From Spongisporangium articulatum (GTDB taxonomy: Bacteria > Actinomycetota > Actinomycetes > Actinomycetales > Kineosporiaceae), in assembly GCF_044465595.1 (NCBI RefSeq), contig NZ_JBITLV010000001.1:1-64000 (forward strand): DNA of 64,000 bases, read 5' to 3'. Under the pieces are notes generated by a model. The model saw nothing but the letters and a program-made list of their open reading frames with translations, searched no databases and was not told where the DNA came from. This document shows, piece after piece, positions 1 through 8,809 of this stretch. Each line of letters opens with the position of its first letter. The first letter of the stretch is position 1. Both the position numbers and the translations under genes were made by a program.

Positions 1-71
1 CCCGGCGCCCGCCGCCCCGGCGCCGATGGCCCCGGCGCCCGCCGCCCAGCCGGCGGCCCCGGCGGGGGCGG

Positions 72-135
<64 letters not shown>

Positions 136-198
136 CCGCCGCCCCCCCCGCCACCGCGTGCTTTACCCCAAAACCATTCCCCCGGAGGCGATCACAGC

Positions 199-1080
199 AT
201 GCTGCTCGTCAACCAGCTCATCACCGGGATCGGCATCGGAGCAGTCCTGCTGCTCGTCGCCCTCGGGCTGTCCCTGACCTTCGGTCAGATGGGCGTCATC
301 AACATGGCGCACGGCGAATTCATCATGGCCGGCGCGTACACCGTCTACTGCCTGCAGCAGGTCATCTCCAGCGTCGGCGTCTCGTTGTTCGTGGCCATCC
401 CCGTCGCCTTCGCGGTCGCGGGCCTGATGGGAGTCATCCTCGAGGTGACCCTGATCCAGCGGCTCTACGCCCGCCCGCTCGACACGCTGCTCGTCACCTG
501 GGGCGTCTCGCTGATCCTCCAGCAGGCGGCCCGCAGCATCTTCGGCGCGCCCAACAAGCAGGTCGACGCACCCGAGTGGCTGACCGGCAGCATCGACATC
601 GGGGGCGCCTCGATCGCCGAGAAGCGGCTCTTCATCCTGGTTCTCGCCGTCCTGGTCGTGCTGGCCCTGAGCGCGGCGCTGAAGTACACGCCGCTGGGCC
701 GCCGGATCCGCGCCGTGGTGCAGAACCGCAACCTGGCCGCCGTGTCGGGCATCCCGACCGCCACGGTCGACCGGCTCACCTTCTTCATCGGTTCCGGCCT
801 GGCCGGCGTCGCGGGCGTCGCCCTCACCCTGCTCGGGCCGATCGGCCCGAACCTGGGCACCGTCTACATCATCGACGCCTTCCTGGTCGTCGTGGTCGGC
901 GGCATCGCCCAGCTGAAGGGCGCCGTCATCACGGCGTTCGCCCTGGGCATCCTGCAGGCCTACATCGAGTTCGAGACCGCGGCCACCAGCGCGAAGGTCA
1001 TCGTCTTCGTCCTGATCGTCGCCTTCCTGCAGTGGCGGCCGCAGGGCCTGTTCACCGTGCGGACGAGGAGCCTCGCATGA
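199..1080 (+). CDS. urtB: Urea ABC transporter permease UrtB
   Basis: Encodes 293 aa, a LivH-type branched-chain-amino-acid/urea permease in the cytoplasmic membrane that forms the channel with UrtC. About eight hydrophobic helices are visible. The N-terminus carries the LivH-type stretch GLSLTFGQMGVINMAHGEF (about residues 23-41). A GGAGG ribosome site (184-188) precedes the ATG by 10 nt. The stop overlaps the start of urtC (ATGA), giving translational coupling. Assignment to urea rather than amino acids rests on the order B-C-D-E and the urease genes 5-12 kb downstream. UrtA, the binding protein, is not in the window. Confidence 0.93.
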   Translation: MLLVNQLITGIGIGAVLLLVALGLSLTFGQMGVINMAHGEFIMAGAYTVYCLQQVISSVGVSLFVAIPVAFAVAGLMGVILEVTLIQRLYARPLDTLLVTWGVSLILQQAARSIFGAPNKQVDAPEWLTGSIDIGGASIAEKRLFILVLAVLVVLALSAALKYTPLGRRIRAVVQNRNLAAVSGIPTATVDRLTFFIGSGLAGVAGVALTLLGPIGPNLGTVYIIDAFLVVVVGGIAQLKGAVITAFALGILQAYIEFETAATSAKVIVFVLIVAFLQWRPQGLFTVRTRSLA

Positions 1081-2327
1081 GCACCGTCACCGAAACCGCC
1101 GCCCCGTCACGCTTCTCGGTGCGCAGCCCGCAGGCCCGCGCGCTGGCCGGGTTCGCGCTGGCCGCCGTCCTGCTGTTCGCCGTCGCCCCGGCCGCCCTGC
1201 CGCAGTTCCGCCTCGACCTGCTCGCGAAGTACCTGTGCTTCGGCATGGTCGGCATCGGCATCGGGCTGGCCTGGGGCCGGGGCGGCATGCTCGTCCTGGG
1301 CCAGGGCGTGTTCTTCGGCCTGGGCGGCTACGCGATGGCCATGCACTTCAAGCTGGCCGACGCCGCGGCGCTGGGCGGGCCGGACAGCCTGCCCGACTTC
1401 ATGCAGCTGTACGGCAGTTTCGACGCCGTCCCGTTCTGGTGGGAGCCGTTCCGCTCACCGGTCGTGGCCCTGATCGCCGTGGTCGCCCTGCCGATGCTGG
1501 TCGCCTTCGGGCTCGGCTCGATGATCTTCCGGCGCCGGGTCCGGGGCGCCTACTTCGCGATCCTGAGCCAGGCCCTGGCCGCGGCCCTGGCCCTGCTGAT
1601 CGTCGGCAGCCAGGAGAAGACCGGCGGCACCAACGGTCTCACCGACATCCAGGCCTTCTTCGGCTACAGCCTCGACGACCCGGTCAACCGGACGATGATC
1701 TACTACATCGCCGCCGCGATCGTGCTCGTGCTGGTCGCGGTCGTGCGCCAGCTGATGCAGAGCCGCTACGGCGAGGTGCTGGTGGCGGTGCGCGACGCCG
1801 AGGAGCGGGTCCGCTTCCTCGGTTACGACCCGGCCAACATCAAGATCTTCGCCTACGTCGTGGCGGCCGGTATGGCCGGCATCGGCGGCGCGATGTTCGT
1901 GTCGGTGGTCGGGGCGATCAACCCCTCCAGCATCGGCATCGTGCCCTCGATCGGTTTCGTGATCGGGGTCGCGGTCGGCGGTCGGAGCTCGCTGCTCGGG
2001 CCGATCGTCGGCGCCGTCGCGGTGGCCTGGGCCAGCACCTCGCTGTCCGAGGCCTACCCCGACTCGTGGAACTACTTCTACGGCGCGCTGTTCATCGTCG
2101 TCGTGGCCTTCCTGCCCGGCGGGGTCGCCTCGCTCGGCCCGATCATCCGGCAGCGGCTGGCCGGGGTGCCGAAGGAGGACGTCGTCCTCGAGGTCCCGCC
2201 CGGCCCCGACGGGGCCGCGGTGCTGGAGGCGGGCATCGAGGCCGAGACCGCCGCCGAGGACGACGAGACCGGCGATCCGGCACCGGAGACCGACGAGCCC
2301 GAGACCGTGAAGGGAGGCCAGGCATGA
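1077..2327 (+). CDS. urtC: Urea ABC transporter permease UrtC
   Basis: Encodes 416 aa, a LivM-type permease that pairs with UrtB. The ATG overlaps the urtB stop by 4 nt. After a short hydrophilic N-terminus there are about ten membrane segments, with the family motif GRGGMLVLGQGVFFGLGGYA at about residues 67-86 and GGTNGLTD near 185. The last 60 residues are acidic (many E/D) and cytoplasmic, longer than in a plain LivM. The gene is coupled to urtD by another ATGA overlap. Confidence 0.93.
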   Translation: MSTVTETAAPSRFSVRSPQARALAGFALAAVLLFAVAPAALPQFRLDLLAKYLCFGMVGIGIGLAWGRGGMLVLGQGVFFGLGGYAMAMHFKLADAAALGGPDSLPDFMQLYGSFDAVPFWWEPFRSPVVALIAVVALPMLVAFGLGSMIFRRRVRGAYFAILSQALAAALALLIVGSQEKTGGTNGLTDIQAFFGYSLDDPVNRTMIYYIAAAIVLVLVAVVRQLMQSRYGEVLVAVRDAEERVRFLGYDPANIKIFAYVVAAGMAGIGGAMFVSVVGAINPSSIGIVPSIGFVIGVAVGGRSSLLGPIVGAVAVAWASTSLSEAYPDSWNYFYGALFIVVVAFLPGGVASLGPIIRQRLAGVPKEDVVLEVPPGPDGAAVLEAGIEAETAAEDDETGDPAPETDEPETVKGGQA

Positions 2328-3109
2328 CCGACCAGATCTTCGCCGGCCTGAAGATCCGCGACCTCAAGGTGGTGTTCGACGGTTTCGTCGCCGTCGGCGG
2401 CGTCGACCTCGAGGTGCCGCGCAACGACATCCGGTTCCTGATCGGCCCGAACGGCGCCGGCAAGACGACCATCGTCGACGCGGTCACCGGGCTCGTGAAG
2501 TCCACCGGCACCATCGAATTCGGCGAGCAGAAGCTCCACGGCAAGAAGGTGCACCAGATCGCCCGGATGGGCATCGGGCGCACCTTCCAGACCGCGACCG
2601 TGTTCGAGGAGCTCAGCGTGCTGCAGAACCTCGACATCGCCGCGGGTGCCGGGCGCGGGGTGATGACCATGCTGCGCAAGCGCAAGGGCGTGCCCGAGGA
2701 GGTCGCCGAGGCGCTGGACACGATCAAGCTGACCAAGCAGCTGAACACCCCCGCTGGCATCCTGTCGCACGGCCAGAAGCAGTGGCTGGAGATCGGGATG
2801 CTGCTGGTCCAGGACTCGAAGCTGCTGCTGCTCGACGAACCCGTCGCCGGGATGAGCCACGACGAGCGCGACGCCACCGGTGAGCTGCTCAACGAGATCG
2901 CCGGTACCCGAACGGTCGTCGTGGTCGAGCACGACATGGACTTCATGCGGAAGTTCGCCCGCAGCGTCACGGTGCTGCACCAGGGCACCAAGCTCAGCGA
3001 GGGCACGGTCGCCGAGGTCCAGGGCGACCCGAAGGTCCAGGAGGTCTACCTGGGGCAGGCCGCGACCGAGGAGGCCATCGCCTCCGGCATGGTGAAGGAG
3101 AAGGCATGA
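2324..3109 (+). CDS. urtD: Urea ABC transporter ATPase UrtD
   Basis: Encodes 261 aa, a LivG-type ATP-binding subunit that energises urea uptake with UrtE at the inner face of the membrane. Walker A is GPNGAGKT (41-48), the signature is LSHGQ (147-151) instead of the usual LSGGQ, and Walker B is LLLLDEP (167-173). LSHGQKQWLEIGMLL followed by PVAGMS is typical of UrtD. The ATG overlaps the urtC stop; a GGAGG-like site (AGGGAGG) lies just upstream. Its own stop overlaps the urtE start. Confidence 0.95.
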   Translation: MTDQIFAGLKIRDLKVVFDGFVAVGGVDLEVPRNDIRFLIGPNGAGKTTIVDAVTGLVKSTGTIEFGEQKLHGKKVHQIARMGIGRTFQTATVFEELSVLQNLDIAAGAGRGVMTMLRKRKGVPEEVAEALDTIKLTKQLNTPAGILSHGQKQWLEIGMLLVQDSKLLLLDEPVAGMSHDERDATGELLNEIAGTRTVVVVEHDMDFMRKFARSVTVLHQGTKLSEGTVAEVQGDPKVQEVYLGQAATEEAIASGMVKEKA

Positions 3110-3846
3110 CCGCGACCGCCACCGAGCCCGAGGTCGTCAGCACCGGCGGCTCGATGCTCGAGTTCGTCGACGTGGAAGTCGGTTACGGCCGATCCATGGT
3201 GCTGCACGGGGTCTCCGTCTCCGTGCCCACCGACGGCGTCTCGGCCGTCATGGGCCACAACGGCGCGGGCAAGAGCACGCTGCTACGCGCCGCCACCGGC
3301 ATCCTCAGACCGCGGTCGGGCAAGATCCTGCTGGCCGGTGAGGACATCACGAAACTGGCTCCGCACCAGCGGGTCGCGCGCGGCATGGCCTACGTCCCGC
3401 AGGGGCAGCAGTCGTTCCCGCACCTGACCACCACCGAGAACCTCCAGCTGATCGCGGACGGCCGCAAGAACGGCAAGAAGTCGATGGCCGAGGCGATCGA
3501 GATGTTCCCGATCCTGAAGGAGCTCGGCGACCGACGGGCGGGCCTGCTGTCCGGCGGTCAGCGCCAGCAGCTGGCCATCGCCCGGGCCCTGATCACCGAG
3601 CCGAAGCTGCTCCTGCTCGACGAGCCGACCGAGGGCATCCAGCCGTCGATCGTCTCCGAGATCGAGGACAAGATCATGATGCTCGTCGAGCGCGGCGGGC
3701 TCTCGGTGCTGCTCGTCGAGCAGCACGTCGGGTTCGCGCTGAAGGCGGCCCAGCACTACTACGTGCTGGAGTCCGGCCGGGTGACCAGCGAGGGCGCGGG
3801 CGGCGAGCAGGCTCAGGCCGCCGTGCGGGCGGCCCTGTCCGTCTGA
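3106..3846 (+). CDS. urtE: Urea ABC transporter ATPase UrtE
   Basis: Encodes 246 aa, a LivF-type second ATPase of the urea importer. Walker A is GHNGAGKST (50-58), signature LSGGQRQQ, Walker B LLLLDEPTEGIQPS; the EGIQ sequence after Walker B is usual for UrtE. An N-terminal extension of about 16 residues precedes the ATPase fold. The start overlaps urtD (ATGA). The last 34 nt overlap the 3' end of the convergent acyltransferase gene, so the urt transcript ends here or runs antisense into it. Confidence 0.95.
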   Translation: MTATATEPEVVSTGGSMLEFVDVEVGYGRSMVLHGVSVSVPTDGVSAVMGHNGAGKSTLLRAATGILRPRSGKILLAGEDITKLAPHQRVARGMAYVPQGQQSFPHLTTTENLQLIADGRKNGKKSMAEAIEMFPILKELGDRRAGLLSGGQRQQLAIARALITEPKLLLLDEPTEGIQPSIVSEIEDKIMMLVERGGLSVLLVEQHVGFALKAAQHYYVLESGRVTSEGAGGEQAQAAVRAALSV

Positions 3847-4898
3847 GCACCGTCGACGGGTGCGGGGACCCGACGGCGTAGGGAACGCAGCCGGGCGGTG
3901 AGCCCGGCCGGTGGGCGGTACAGCCAGCCGGCCGGGCTCACCCGCGTCAGCCTGTGCAGGCCCAGGGACACCAGGACGGCGAACGCGGCCACCGGGGGCG
4001 TGTACGCCCAGCCGTCGGCGCGCGACGTGTCCCACACGGTGAGGCCCCACACCACCAGCACGATCACCGGCGTGTGCGCGAGGTAGACCGGCAGGGTTCG
4101 CGACCCGAGGTAGCGCAACGGCCGCACGCCGGTCAGTTGCGTGGCCAGCGCCACCCCGGCGACCAGACCGGCGAGCCGCACCAGCAGACCGACGCCGGGG
4201 GCGCCGTCCCAGCCCTGCCACTGCACCCCGGCCGCCAGGCCGGCCCACACCGCGACCAGACCGAAGGCCCGCGCCGGGCGCATCGTCTCGCCCAGGGCCA
4301 GCAGCCGGCCGCGCAGGTGCAGGCCGATCAGGAAGAAGACGTAGAACCGGACCAGGCCGTCCCAGCCCTGGTTCAGCTGCGGGACCAGGTCGGAGAAGAA
4401 CACGGCCGACGCGACACCCGCGACGCCGAGTTGCACGGGCACCGGCACCCGCCGCGTCGCGCGGGCCAGAAGCAGCGCCATCACCAGGACCCAGAGGAAC
4501 CAGAGCTCGAACCGGGGCCGGACGACGACCGCCAGGTACGACTCCAGCATCCGCAGCGGGTACAGGTGGTCGCCGGTGATCTGCGCGGCGGCCAGGGCGC
4601 TCGCCGAACCGACCGCCTCCCAGACGAGGTACACCCAGGTCAGCAGGAGGACCCGCCCGGTCAGCAGGTCGCGCCACGACTCCTGGACGCGCCGGGCCGC
4701 GAGGAGGCCGGAGATGGCGAAGAACAACGGCATCCGGACACCGGTGGCGAAGACGTGGAAGGTCGTCCACGCGGCCGAGGGCCGGCCGGCGGTCGCGAGC
4801 CATTCGGTGGTGTGCAGGAGCACGACGAGGGTGATCGCGAGGCCACGACCGACGTCGAGCCACGCGGTACGCGCCGCGGGGCGCGAGGGACTTGCCAT
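3813..4898 (-). CDS. Acyltransferase 3 family membrane protein
   Basis: Encodes 361 aa of the OafA/YrhL-type acyltransferase-3 family, integral membrane enzymes that O-acylate sugars, lipids or peptidoglycan. The N-terminus shows the family pattern WLDVGRGLAITLVVLLHTTE (about 13-32), containing the D and H expected there, then MPLFFAISGLLA. About ten membrane helices follow, with a basic C-terminal tail. There is no SGNH domain. Substrate cannot be told. It lies 77 bp downstream of the NUDIX gene on the same strand and overlaps urtE convergently by 34 bp. Confidence 0.85.
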   Translation of the reverse strand: MASPSRPAARTAWLDVGRGLAITLVVLLHTTEWLATAGRPSAAWTTFHVFATGVRMPLFFAISGLLAARRVQESWRDLLTGRVLLLTWVYLVWEAVGSASALAAAQITGDHLYPLRMLESYLAVVVRPRFELWFLWVLVMALLLARATRRVPVPVQLGVAGVASAVFFSDLVPQLNQGWDGLVRFYVFFLIGLHLRGRLLALGETMRPARAFGLVAVWAGLAAGVQWQGWDGAPGVGLLVRLAGLVAGVALATQLTGVRPLRYLGSRTLPVYLAHTPVIVLVVWGLTVWDTSRADGWAYTPPVAAFAVLVSLGLHRLTRVSPAGWLYRPPAGLTARLRSLRRRVPAPVDGAQTDRAARTAA

Positions 4899-4975
4899 CC
4901 TGGAGTGAGCCGTTCATCCGTGTCGAGAAAGATCGAATGTTCGGACAAATACCAGAACGCCGGACGGACCCGCAG

Positions 4976-5458
4976 TTAAACCGGGTCGAAGTACGTCCGT
5001 CCGGTGGAGGCGTGCTCGGCAGCCCAGCTCAGCAGGCCGGGGGTGCGCTTGGCCAGGGGTTCGGGCAGCTCGTCGGGGGCGAACCAGCCGACGTCGAGCG
5101 ACTCGTCGTCGGCCACGTGCGCCTCGCCGTCGAGGTAGCGGCACCGGAACAGGTGGTCGACGTAGGCGGTCACGTCCCCGTTGGGGTACGTGATCGGGGG
5201 GACCGTGTGGACGGCGATCAGCGCCTCGACCGCGACGCTCACCCCGGTCTCCTCCCGCACCTCGCGCGCGATCGCCGCGGCCATCCCCTCCCCCGGGTCC
5301 GGGATGCCGCTGGGCAGCGCCCACCGGCCCGAATCGGCGCGCTGCCCGAGCAGGAGGCGACCGGCGTCGTCCTGCACGAGGGCGGTGACCCCGGGCAGCC
5401 AGAGCTGGGCGTGGCCGACGTGTGAGCGCAGCTCGACGATGAATTCGGGTACGGGCAC
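4976..5458 (-). CDS. NUDIX hydrolase
   Basis: Encodes 160 aa. A complete Nudix box is present: GIPDPGEG followed by REVREETGV, fitting GX5EX7REUXEEXGU at about residues 51-73. Such enzymes hydrolyse nucleoside-diphosphate-linked substrates with a divalent metal. The surrounding LGQRADSGRWALPSG is typical of MutT/ADP-ribose type proteins. Substrate unknown. It starts 10 nt after the stop of the upstream tetR gene, so the two are probably co-transcribed. Confidence 0.88.
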   Translation of the reverse strand: MPVPEFIVELRSHVGHAQLWLPGVTALVQDDAGRLLLGQRADSGRWALPSGIPDPGEGMAAAIAREVREETGVSVAVEALIAVHTVPPITYPNGDVTAYVDHLFRCRYLDGEAHVADDESLDVGWFAPDELPEPLAKRTPGLLSWAAEHASTGRTYFDPV

Positions 5459-5468
5459 GACCGACAGG

Positions 5469-6152
5469 TTAGGCGGGCGCCTGACCGCGGATGCCGGCCA
5501 TCAGCGTGCGCATCCCGAAACCCAGCCACTCGTCGGTGGCGGCGCAGTCGGTCAACGGCCCGGCCGACTCGATGATGTGTGGGTACTTCTTCGGCGGGAG
5601 CGCCTGCAGGGCAGCCCATTTCGTGCGCATCTCCTGCTCCCGGGCCTCCTCGTCGGTGCCGAACGACAGGCCGGGCATGCCGGTGACCATGCTGGTCATG
5701 AACAGCAGCGCGTAGACGGCGAGCTGGGAGGCGCGCTCGGCGTCGAACCCACCGGCCCGCAACAGGGTCAGGGCGCGTTCCGTGATCTCGCGGCCGGGTT
5801 CGCTGAGCAGCACCCGCTTCTTCAGCAGCTCGGCCACCGCGGGGTGAGCGGCCAGCGGCGTGAGCAGCGCGTCGAGCAGGGCGCCCAGGCGAGCGTCCCA
5901 CGGGCCGGTCGGGTCGTCGTCCGGTAGCCGCACCTCGAGCAGGACCGCCTCGGCGATGCCGTCGAGCAGCGCGTCCTTGTCCTTGAAGTGCCAGTACAGC
6001 GCCATCGGCGTGACCCCGAGATCGGTGGCCAGCCGCCGGATGGTCAGGGCGTCGATGCCCTCCGCATCGGCCAGGGCGAGCGCCGCCGAGGCCACCGCCT
6101 CGCGGCTCAACCGCTCCTTGGCCTGGGCTTTTGCCGCCGTCCGAGTCACCAC
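5469..6152 (-). CDS. TetR family repressor (TetR_C_1 type)
   Basis: Encodes 227 aa. The N-terminal HTH runs at about residues 17-62 (IRRLATDLGVTPMALYWHF is the recognition-helix region) and the C-terminal domain resembles tetracycline-repressor-type ligand domains. It is divergent from the MFS exporter at 6252, so it likely represses that gene and itself through the palindrome at 6181-6210. The start is GTG at 6152. A minus-strand TATAGT (6165-6160) lies 7 nt before the GTG, so the transcript is probably leaderless. Confidence 0.9.
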   Translation of the reverse strand: MVTRTAAKAQAKERLSREAVASAALALADAEGIDALTIRRLATDLGVTPMALYWHFKDKDALLDGIAEAVLLEVRLPDDDPTGPWDARLGALLDALLTPLAAHPAVAELLKKRVLLSEPGREITERALTLLRAGGFDAERASQLAVYALLFMTSMVTGMPGLSFGTDEEAREQEMRTKWAALQALPPKKYPHIIESAGPLTDCAATDEWLGFGMRTLMAGIRGQAPA

Positions 6153-6180
6153 GTTGACAACTATACACCGTACATGGTTG

Positions 6181-6210
6181 CCTGTGCGACGTAGATGTAC
6201 GACGTACAGG
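6181..6210. promoter_or_regulatory. Putative TetR operator between tetR and MFS
   Basis: A 30-bp imperfect palindrome begins CCTGTGCGACGTA and ends TACGACGTACAGG; 12 of 15 positions pair. It lies in the 99-bp region between the divergent tetR (6152) and MFS (6252) genes, placed to block both promoters. The assignment is by position and symmetry only. Confidence 0.6.
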
Positions 6211-6251
6211 TACGTCGACCAGTTACTACGTACGAGAGAGAGTTGAGGACG

Positions 6252-7679
6252 ATGCGCAGGAGTCCTTGGGCCACGCTGGCAGTGCTGGCGCTCGCCCAGT
6301 TCATGGTGGTTCTGGACGTCACGATCGTGAACGTCGCGCTGCCCGACATGCAGGTCGAGCTCGGGTTCAGCGCCGACAACCTGCAGTGGGTGATCAGCGC
6401 CTACACGCTGGCCTTCGGCGGCTTCCTGCTGCTCGGCGGCCGGCTGGGCGACCTGCTCGGACGGCGCCGCGTGTTCGCCTCGGGGCTGGGGCTGTTCACC
6501 GCCGCGTCGCTGGCCGGCGGGCTCGCAACCTCCCAGGGGGTCCTGATCGCGGTGCGCGCCGTGCAGGGCTTCGGCGGGGCGCTGATGTCGGCGGCCGCGC
6601 TGTCGATCCTGACGGTGACGTTCGCCGCCGGGCGGGACCGGAACATCGCCATGGGTATCTGGGGCGGCCTGGCCGGCCTCGGCGGCACCCTCGGGGTCGT
6701 GGCCGGGGGTGTGCTCGTCGACGCCGCCGGCTGGGAGTGGGTGTTCTTCGTGAACGTCCCGATCGGGGTCGCCCTGCTGGCCCTGACTCCTTCGACCGTC
6801 GGCGACAGCCGGGTCGTGACCGACGGACCGCGCTCGTTCGACGTGCTCGGCGCCGTACTCGGTACCGGTTCGGTGCTGGCCATCATCTACGGCGTGATCC
6901 GGGCCGAGTCGCAGGGTTGGGGTTCCGCGGAGGTGCTGTCGTCGCTCGTCGGCGGGGCCGCGCTGCTGGCCCTGTTCATCGCCGCGGAGGCCCGCTCGAC
7001 GTCGCCGCTGGTGCCGCTGCGGTTGTTCCGGTCACGCACGCTCAGCACGTCGACCGCCGCACTGGCCCTCAACGGCGGGGCGTTCCTCGCGATGTTCTTC
7101 CTGTCCGCACTGTTCCTGCAGCAGGTGAAGGGCCTCTCCGCGCTGGAGACGGGCCTGCAGTTCCTGCCCATGGGGATCGCGGCGATCGCCGGGGCCATGG
7201 TCGCGTCGGCCCTCGTCCCCCGGATCGGCACCCGACCCACCCAGGTCGTCTCGGCCGTCATCGGCGTCGCCGGGTTGCTGCTGCTGACGCAGGCCTCGGC
7301 GACGGGGTCCTACGTGACCGAGCTGCTGCCGGGCTTCCTGCTCTACGGCGCCGGCATCATGGGCATCGGCGTCCCGGCGCAGATCGGGGCCGTGTCGGAG
7401 ATCTCGCACGAGGACGCCGGGGCGGCCGCGGGCATCGTCAGCACCGGCTACCAGGTCGGCGGCGCGCTCGGGCTGGCGGTCATCTCGACGCTGGCGACGT
7501 CGGTGGTGACGTCGTCCCTCACCGCGGGTGCCACCCAGGTCGAGGCCCTGGTCGACGGGTTCCACCGCGGCCTGCTGCTGGCCGCCGTGCTCGGCGCCGG
7601 CAACCTGCTGCTCGCCGCGGCCTCCCGCCAGCTGGTGCCGACGGAGGAGGAGCTCGCCGAGGCGATGGCCGTCGCCTGA
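6252..7679 (+). CDS. MFS exporter, DHA2 (14-TM) type
   Basis: Encodes 475 aa, a drug:H+ antiporter-2 family exporter. The first helix has FMVVLDVTIVNVALP (motif D1) and the second to third loop has GGRLGDLLGRRR (motif A, near residues 63-74); about 14 helices are visible. I chose the ATG at 6252 because the first helix starts immediately and a GAGG lies just before it; an upstream in-frame start at 6195 would lie in the operator. Probably induced when its ligand releases the divergent TetR repressor. Substrate unknown. Confidence 0.9.
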   Translation: MRRSPWATLAVLALAQFMVVLDVTIVNVALPDMQVELGFSADNLQWVISAYTLAFGGFLLLGGRLGDLLGRRRVFASGLGLFTAASLAGGLATSQGVLIAVRAVQGFGGALMSAAALSILTVTFAAGRDRNIAMGIWGGLAGLGGTLGVVAGGVLVDAAGWEWVFFVNVPIGVALLALTPSTVGDSRVVTDGPRSFDVLGAVLGTGSVLAIIYGVIRAESQGWGSAEVLSSLVGGAALLALFIAAEARSTSPLVPLRLFRSRTLSTSTAALALNGGAFLAMFFLSALFLQQVKGLSALETGLQFLPMGIAAIAGAMVASALVPRIGTRPTQVVSAVIGVAGLLLLTQASATGSYVTELLPGFLLYGAGIMGIGVPAQIGAVSEISHEDAGAAAGIVSTGYQVGGALGLAVISTLATSVVTSSLTAGATQVEALVDGFHRGLLLAAVLGAGNLLLAAASRQLVPTEEELAEAMAVA

Positions 7680-7685
7680 CCCTCG

Positions 7686-7773
7686 TTCGTGATCATGCAG
7701 AAACGCACCGTGCGATCGGGGTGAGCTCACCGCTCACCGCGACCTGCAGGGTGCGTTTCTGCATGATCACGAA
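7686..7773. repeat. Long perfect inverted repeat, 24-bp arms
   Basis: Arms 7686-7709 and 7750-7773 are perfect reverse complements (24 bp) around a 40-nt loop. The right arm contains TGCGTTTCTGCATGATCA (7752-7769), also present at 51400-51417. The element fills the space between the MFS stop (7679) and the deaminase start. It may act as a terminator for the MFS gene, but arm length and recurrence suggest a small repeat family. The right arm touches the ribosome site of the next gene. Confidence 0.85.
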
Positions 7774-7786
7774 GGAAGATGGGACG

Positions 7787-8263
7787 GTGATCAGTGACGA
7801 GGACCGACGACACCTGCTGCGCTGCGTCGAGCTGGCCGAGGAGGCGCTCGAGGCCGGGGACGAACCGTTCGGGTCCGTCCTCGTCGACGCGGACGGCGCG
7901 GTGCTGGCCGAGGCCCGCAACCGGGTGAACACCCTGGCCGACGAGACCGAGCACCCCGAGTTCACGCTGGCCCGCTGGTCGAACCGGCTCCAACCCGACG
8001 TCCGGGCCGCCGCCACCGTCTACACGTCGGGCGAGCACTGCCCCATGTGCTCGGCTGCCCACGCCTGGGTCGGGCTGGGCCGCATCGTCTACGCATCATC
8101 GAGCGAGCAGCTCACCGGTTGGCTGGCCGAGTTGGGTGTACAGGGCGGGCGCGTGCGCCCACTACCCGTGCAGGACGTCGCCCCGCACGTGCCGGTCGAC
8201 GGCCCGGCCCCCGAGTTCGCCGACCGCATGCGCTCCCTGCACGCCAGACTCCACGGCGCCTGA
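7787..8263 (+). CDS. Nucleoside/cytidine deaminase-like protein
   Basis: Encodes 158 aa of the CMP/dCMP deaminase fold. Zinc-site motifs are HPE (the catalytic H-x-E, with Pro instead of the common Ala) in TEHPEFTL, and CPMC (C-x2-C) in GEHCPMCSAAH. DEPFGSVLVDADG at the N-terminus is typical of guanine/nucleoside deaminases; the substrate could be guanine, a nucleoside or tRNA adenosine. The GTG at 7787 was chosen because AAGGAAG (7772-7778) lies 8 nt upstream; an ATG at 7763 lies inside the inverted repeat. Confidence 0.85.
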   Translation: MISDEDRRHLLRCVELAEEALEAGDEPFGSVLVDADGAVLAEARNRVNTLADETEHPEFTLARWSNRLQPDVRAAATVYTSGEHCPMCSAAHAWVGLGRIVYASSSEQLTGWLAELGVQGGRVRPLPVQDVAPHVPVDGPAPEFADRMRSLHARLHGA

Positions 8264-8494
8264 TCATCGTGTGGATTCGGCGGCGCCATGAGCCACCGGA
8301 GCCACACAGTGATCGCCTGGCCGGACATCGCGCTCACCACCGACGGGCAGAGGCCCGCCCGGGTGAACCGGGTGCCCACCTGAACCCCGCCGAGCGACGA
8401 CACACGGTTGTCATCTGCGGGCCCTACCGTGCTCAGGCCGCCACGATGGACGAGGCATCGACGCACGCCCGGACAGCCCACGAACAGGACCGAC

Positions 8495-8797
8495 ATGCAG
8501 CTCTCACCGCACGAGCAGGAACGGCTGATGATCAGCTACGCCGCCGACCTGGCGTGGCGGCGCAAGGACCGCGGGCTGAAGTTGAACCACCCCGAGGCCA
8601 CCGCCGTGATCGTCAGCTTCCTGCTGGAGGGCGCGCGCGACGGGCGCCGGGTCGCGGACCTGATGCAGGCCGGTCGCGAGGTGCTCAGCCGGGACGACGT
8701 GATGCCGGGGGTGCCCGAGATGCTCGTCGAGGTCCAGGTCGAGGCCACGTTCCCCGACGGCACGAAGCTCGTCACCGTCCACAACCCGATCCCCTGA
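8495..8797 (+). CDS. ureA: Urease gamma subunit UreA
   Basis: Encodes 100 aa, the usual length for the urease gamma chain, which packs against UreC in the cytoplasmic enzyme. Diagnostic sequence: MQLSPHEQERLMI at the start, GLKLNHPEA, and a C-terminus ending VHNPIP. First gene of the ureABC unit; ureB follows after 12 nt. The 231 bp upstream (8264-8494) holds no other gene; it should contain the urease promoter, but I see no convincing -35/-10 pair. Confidence 0.97.
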   Translation: MQLSPHEQERLMISYAADLAWRRKDRGLKLNHPEATAVIVSFLLEGARDGRRVADLMQAGREVLSRDDVMPGVPEMLVEVQVEATFPDGTKLVTVHNPIP

Positions 8798-8809
8798 CGG
8801 AGGCCCGAC

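Noticed and set aside
4899..4975. Small gene between acyltransferase and NUDIX
   Set aside because: No start with a ribosome site and no coherent frame in 77 bp.
8264..8494. GlnR-type or NikR-type operator before ureA
   Set aside because: No sequence matching a recognisable box could be seen; a promoter must exist but is not identifiable by eye.
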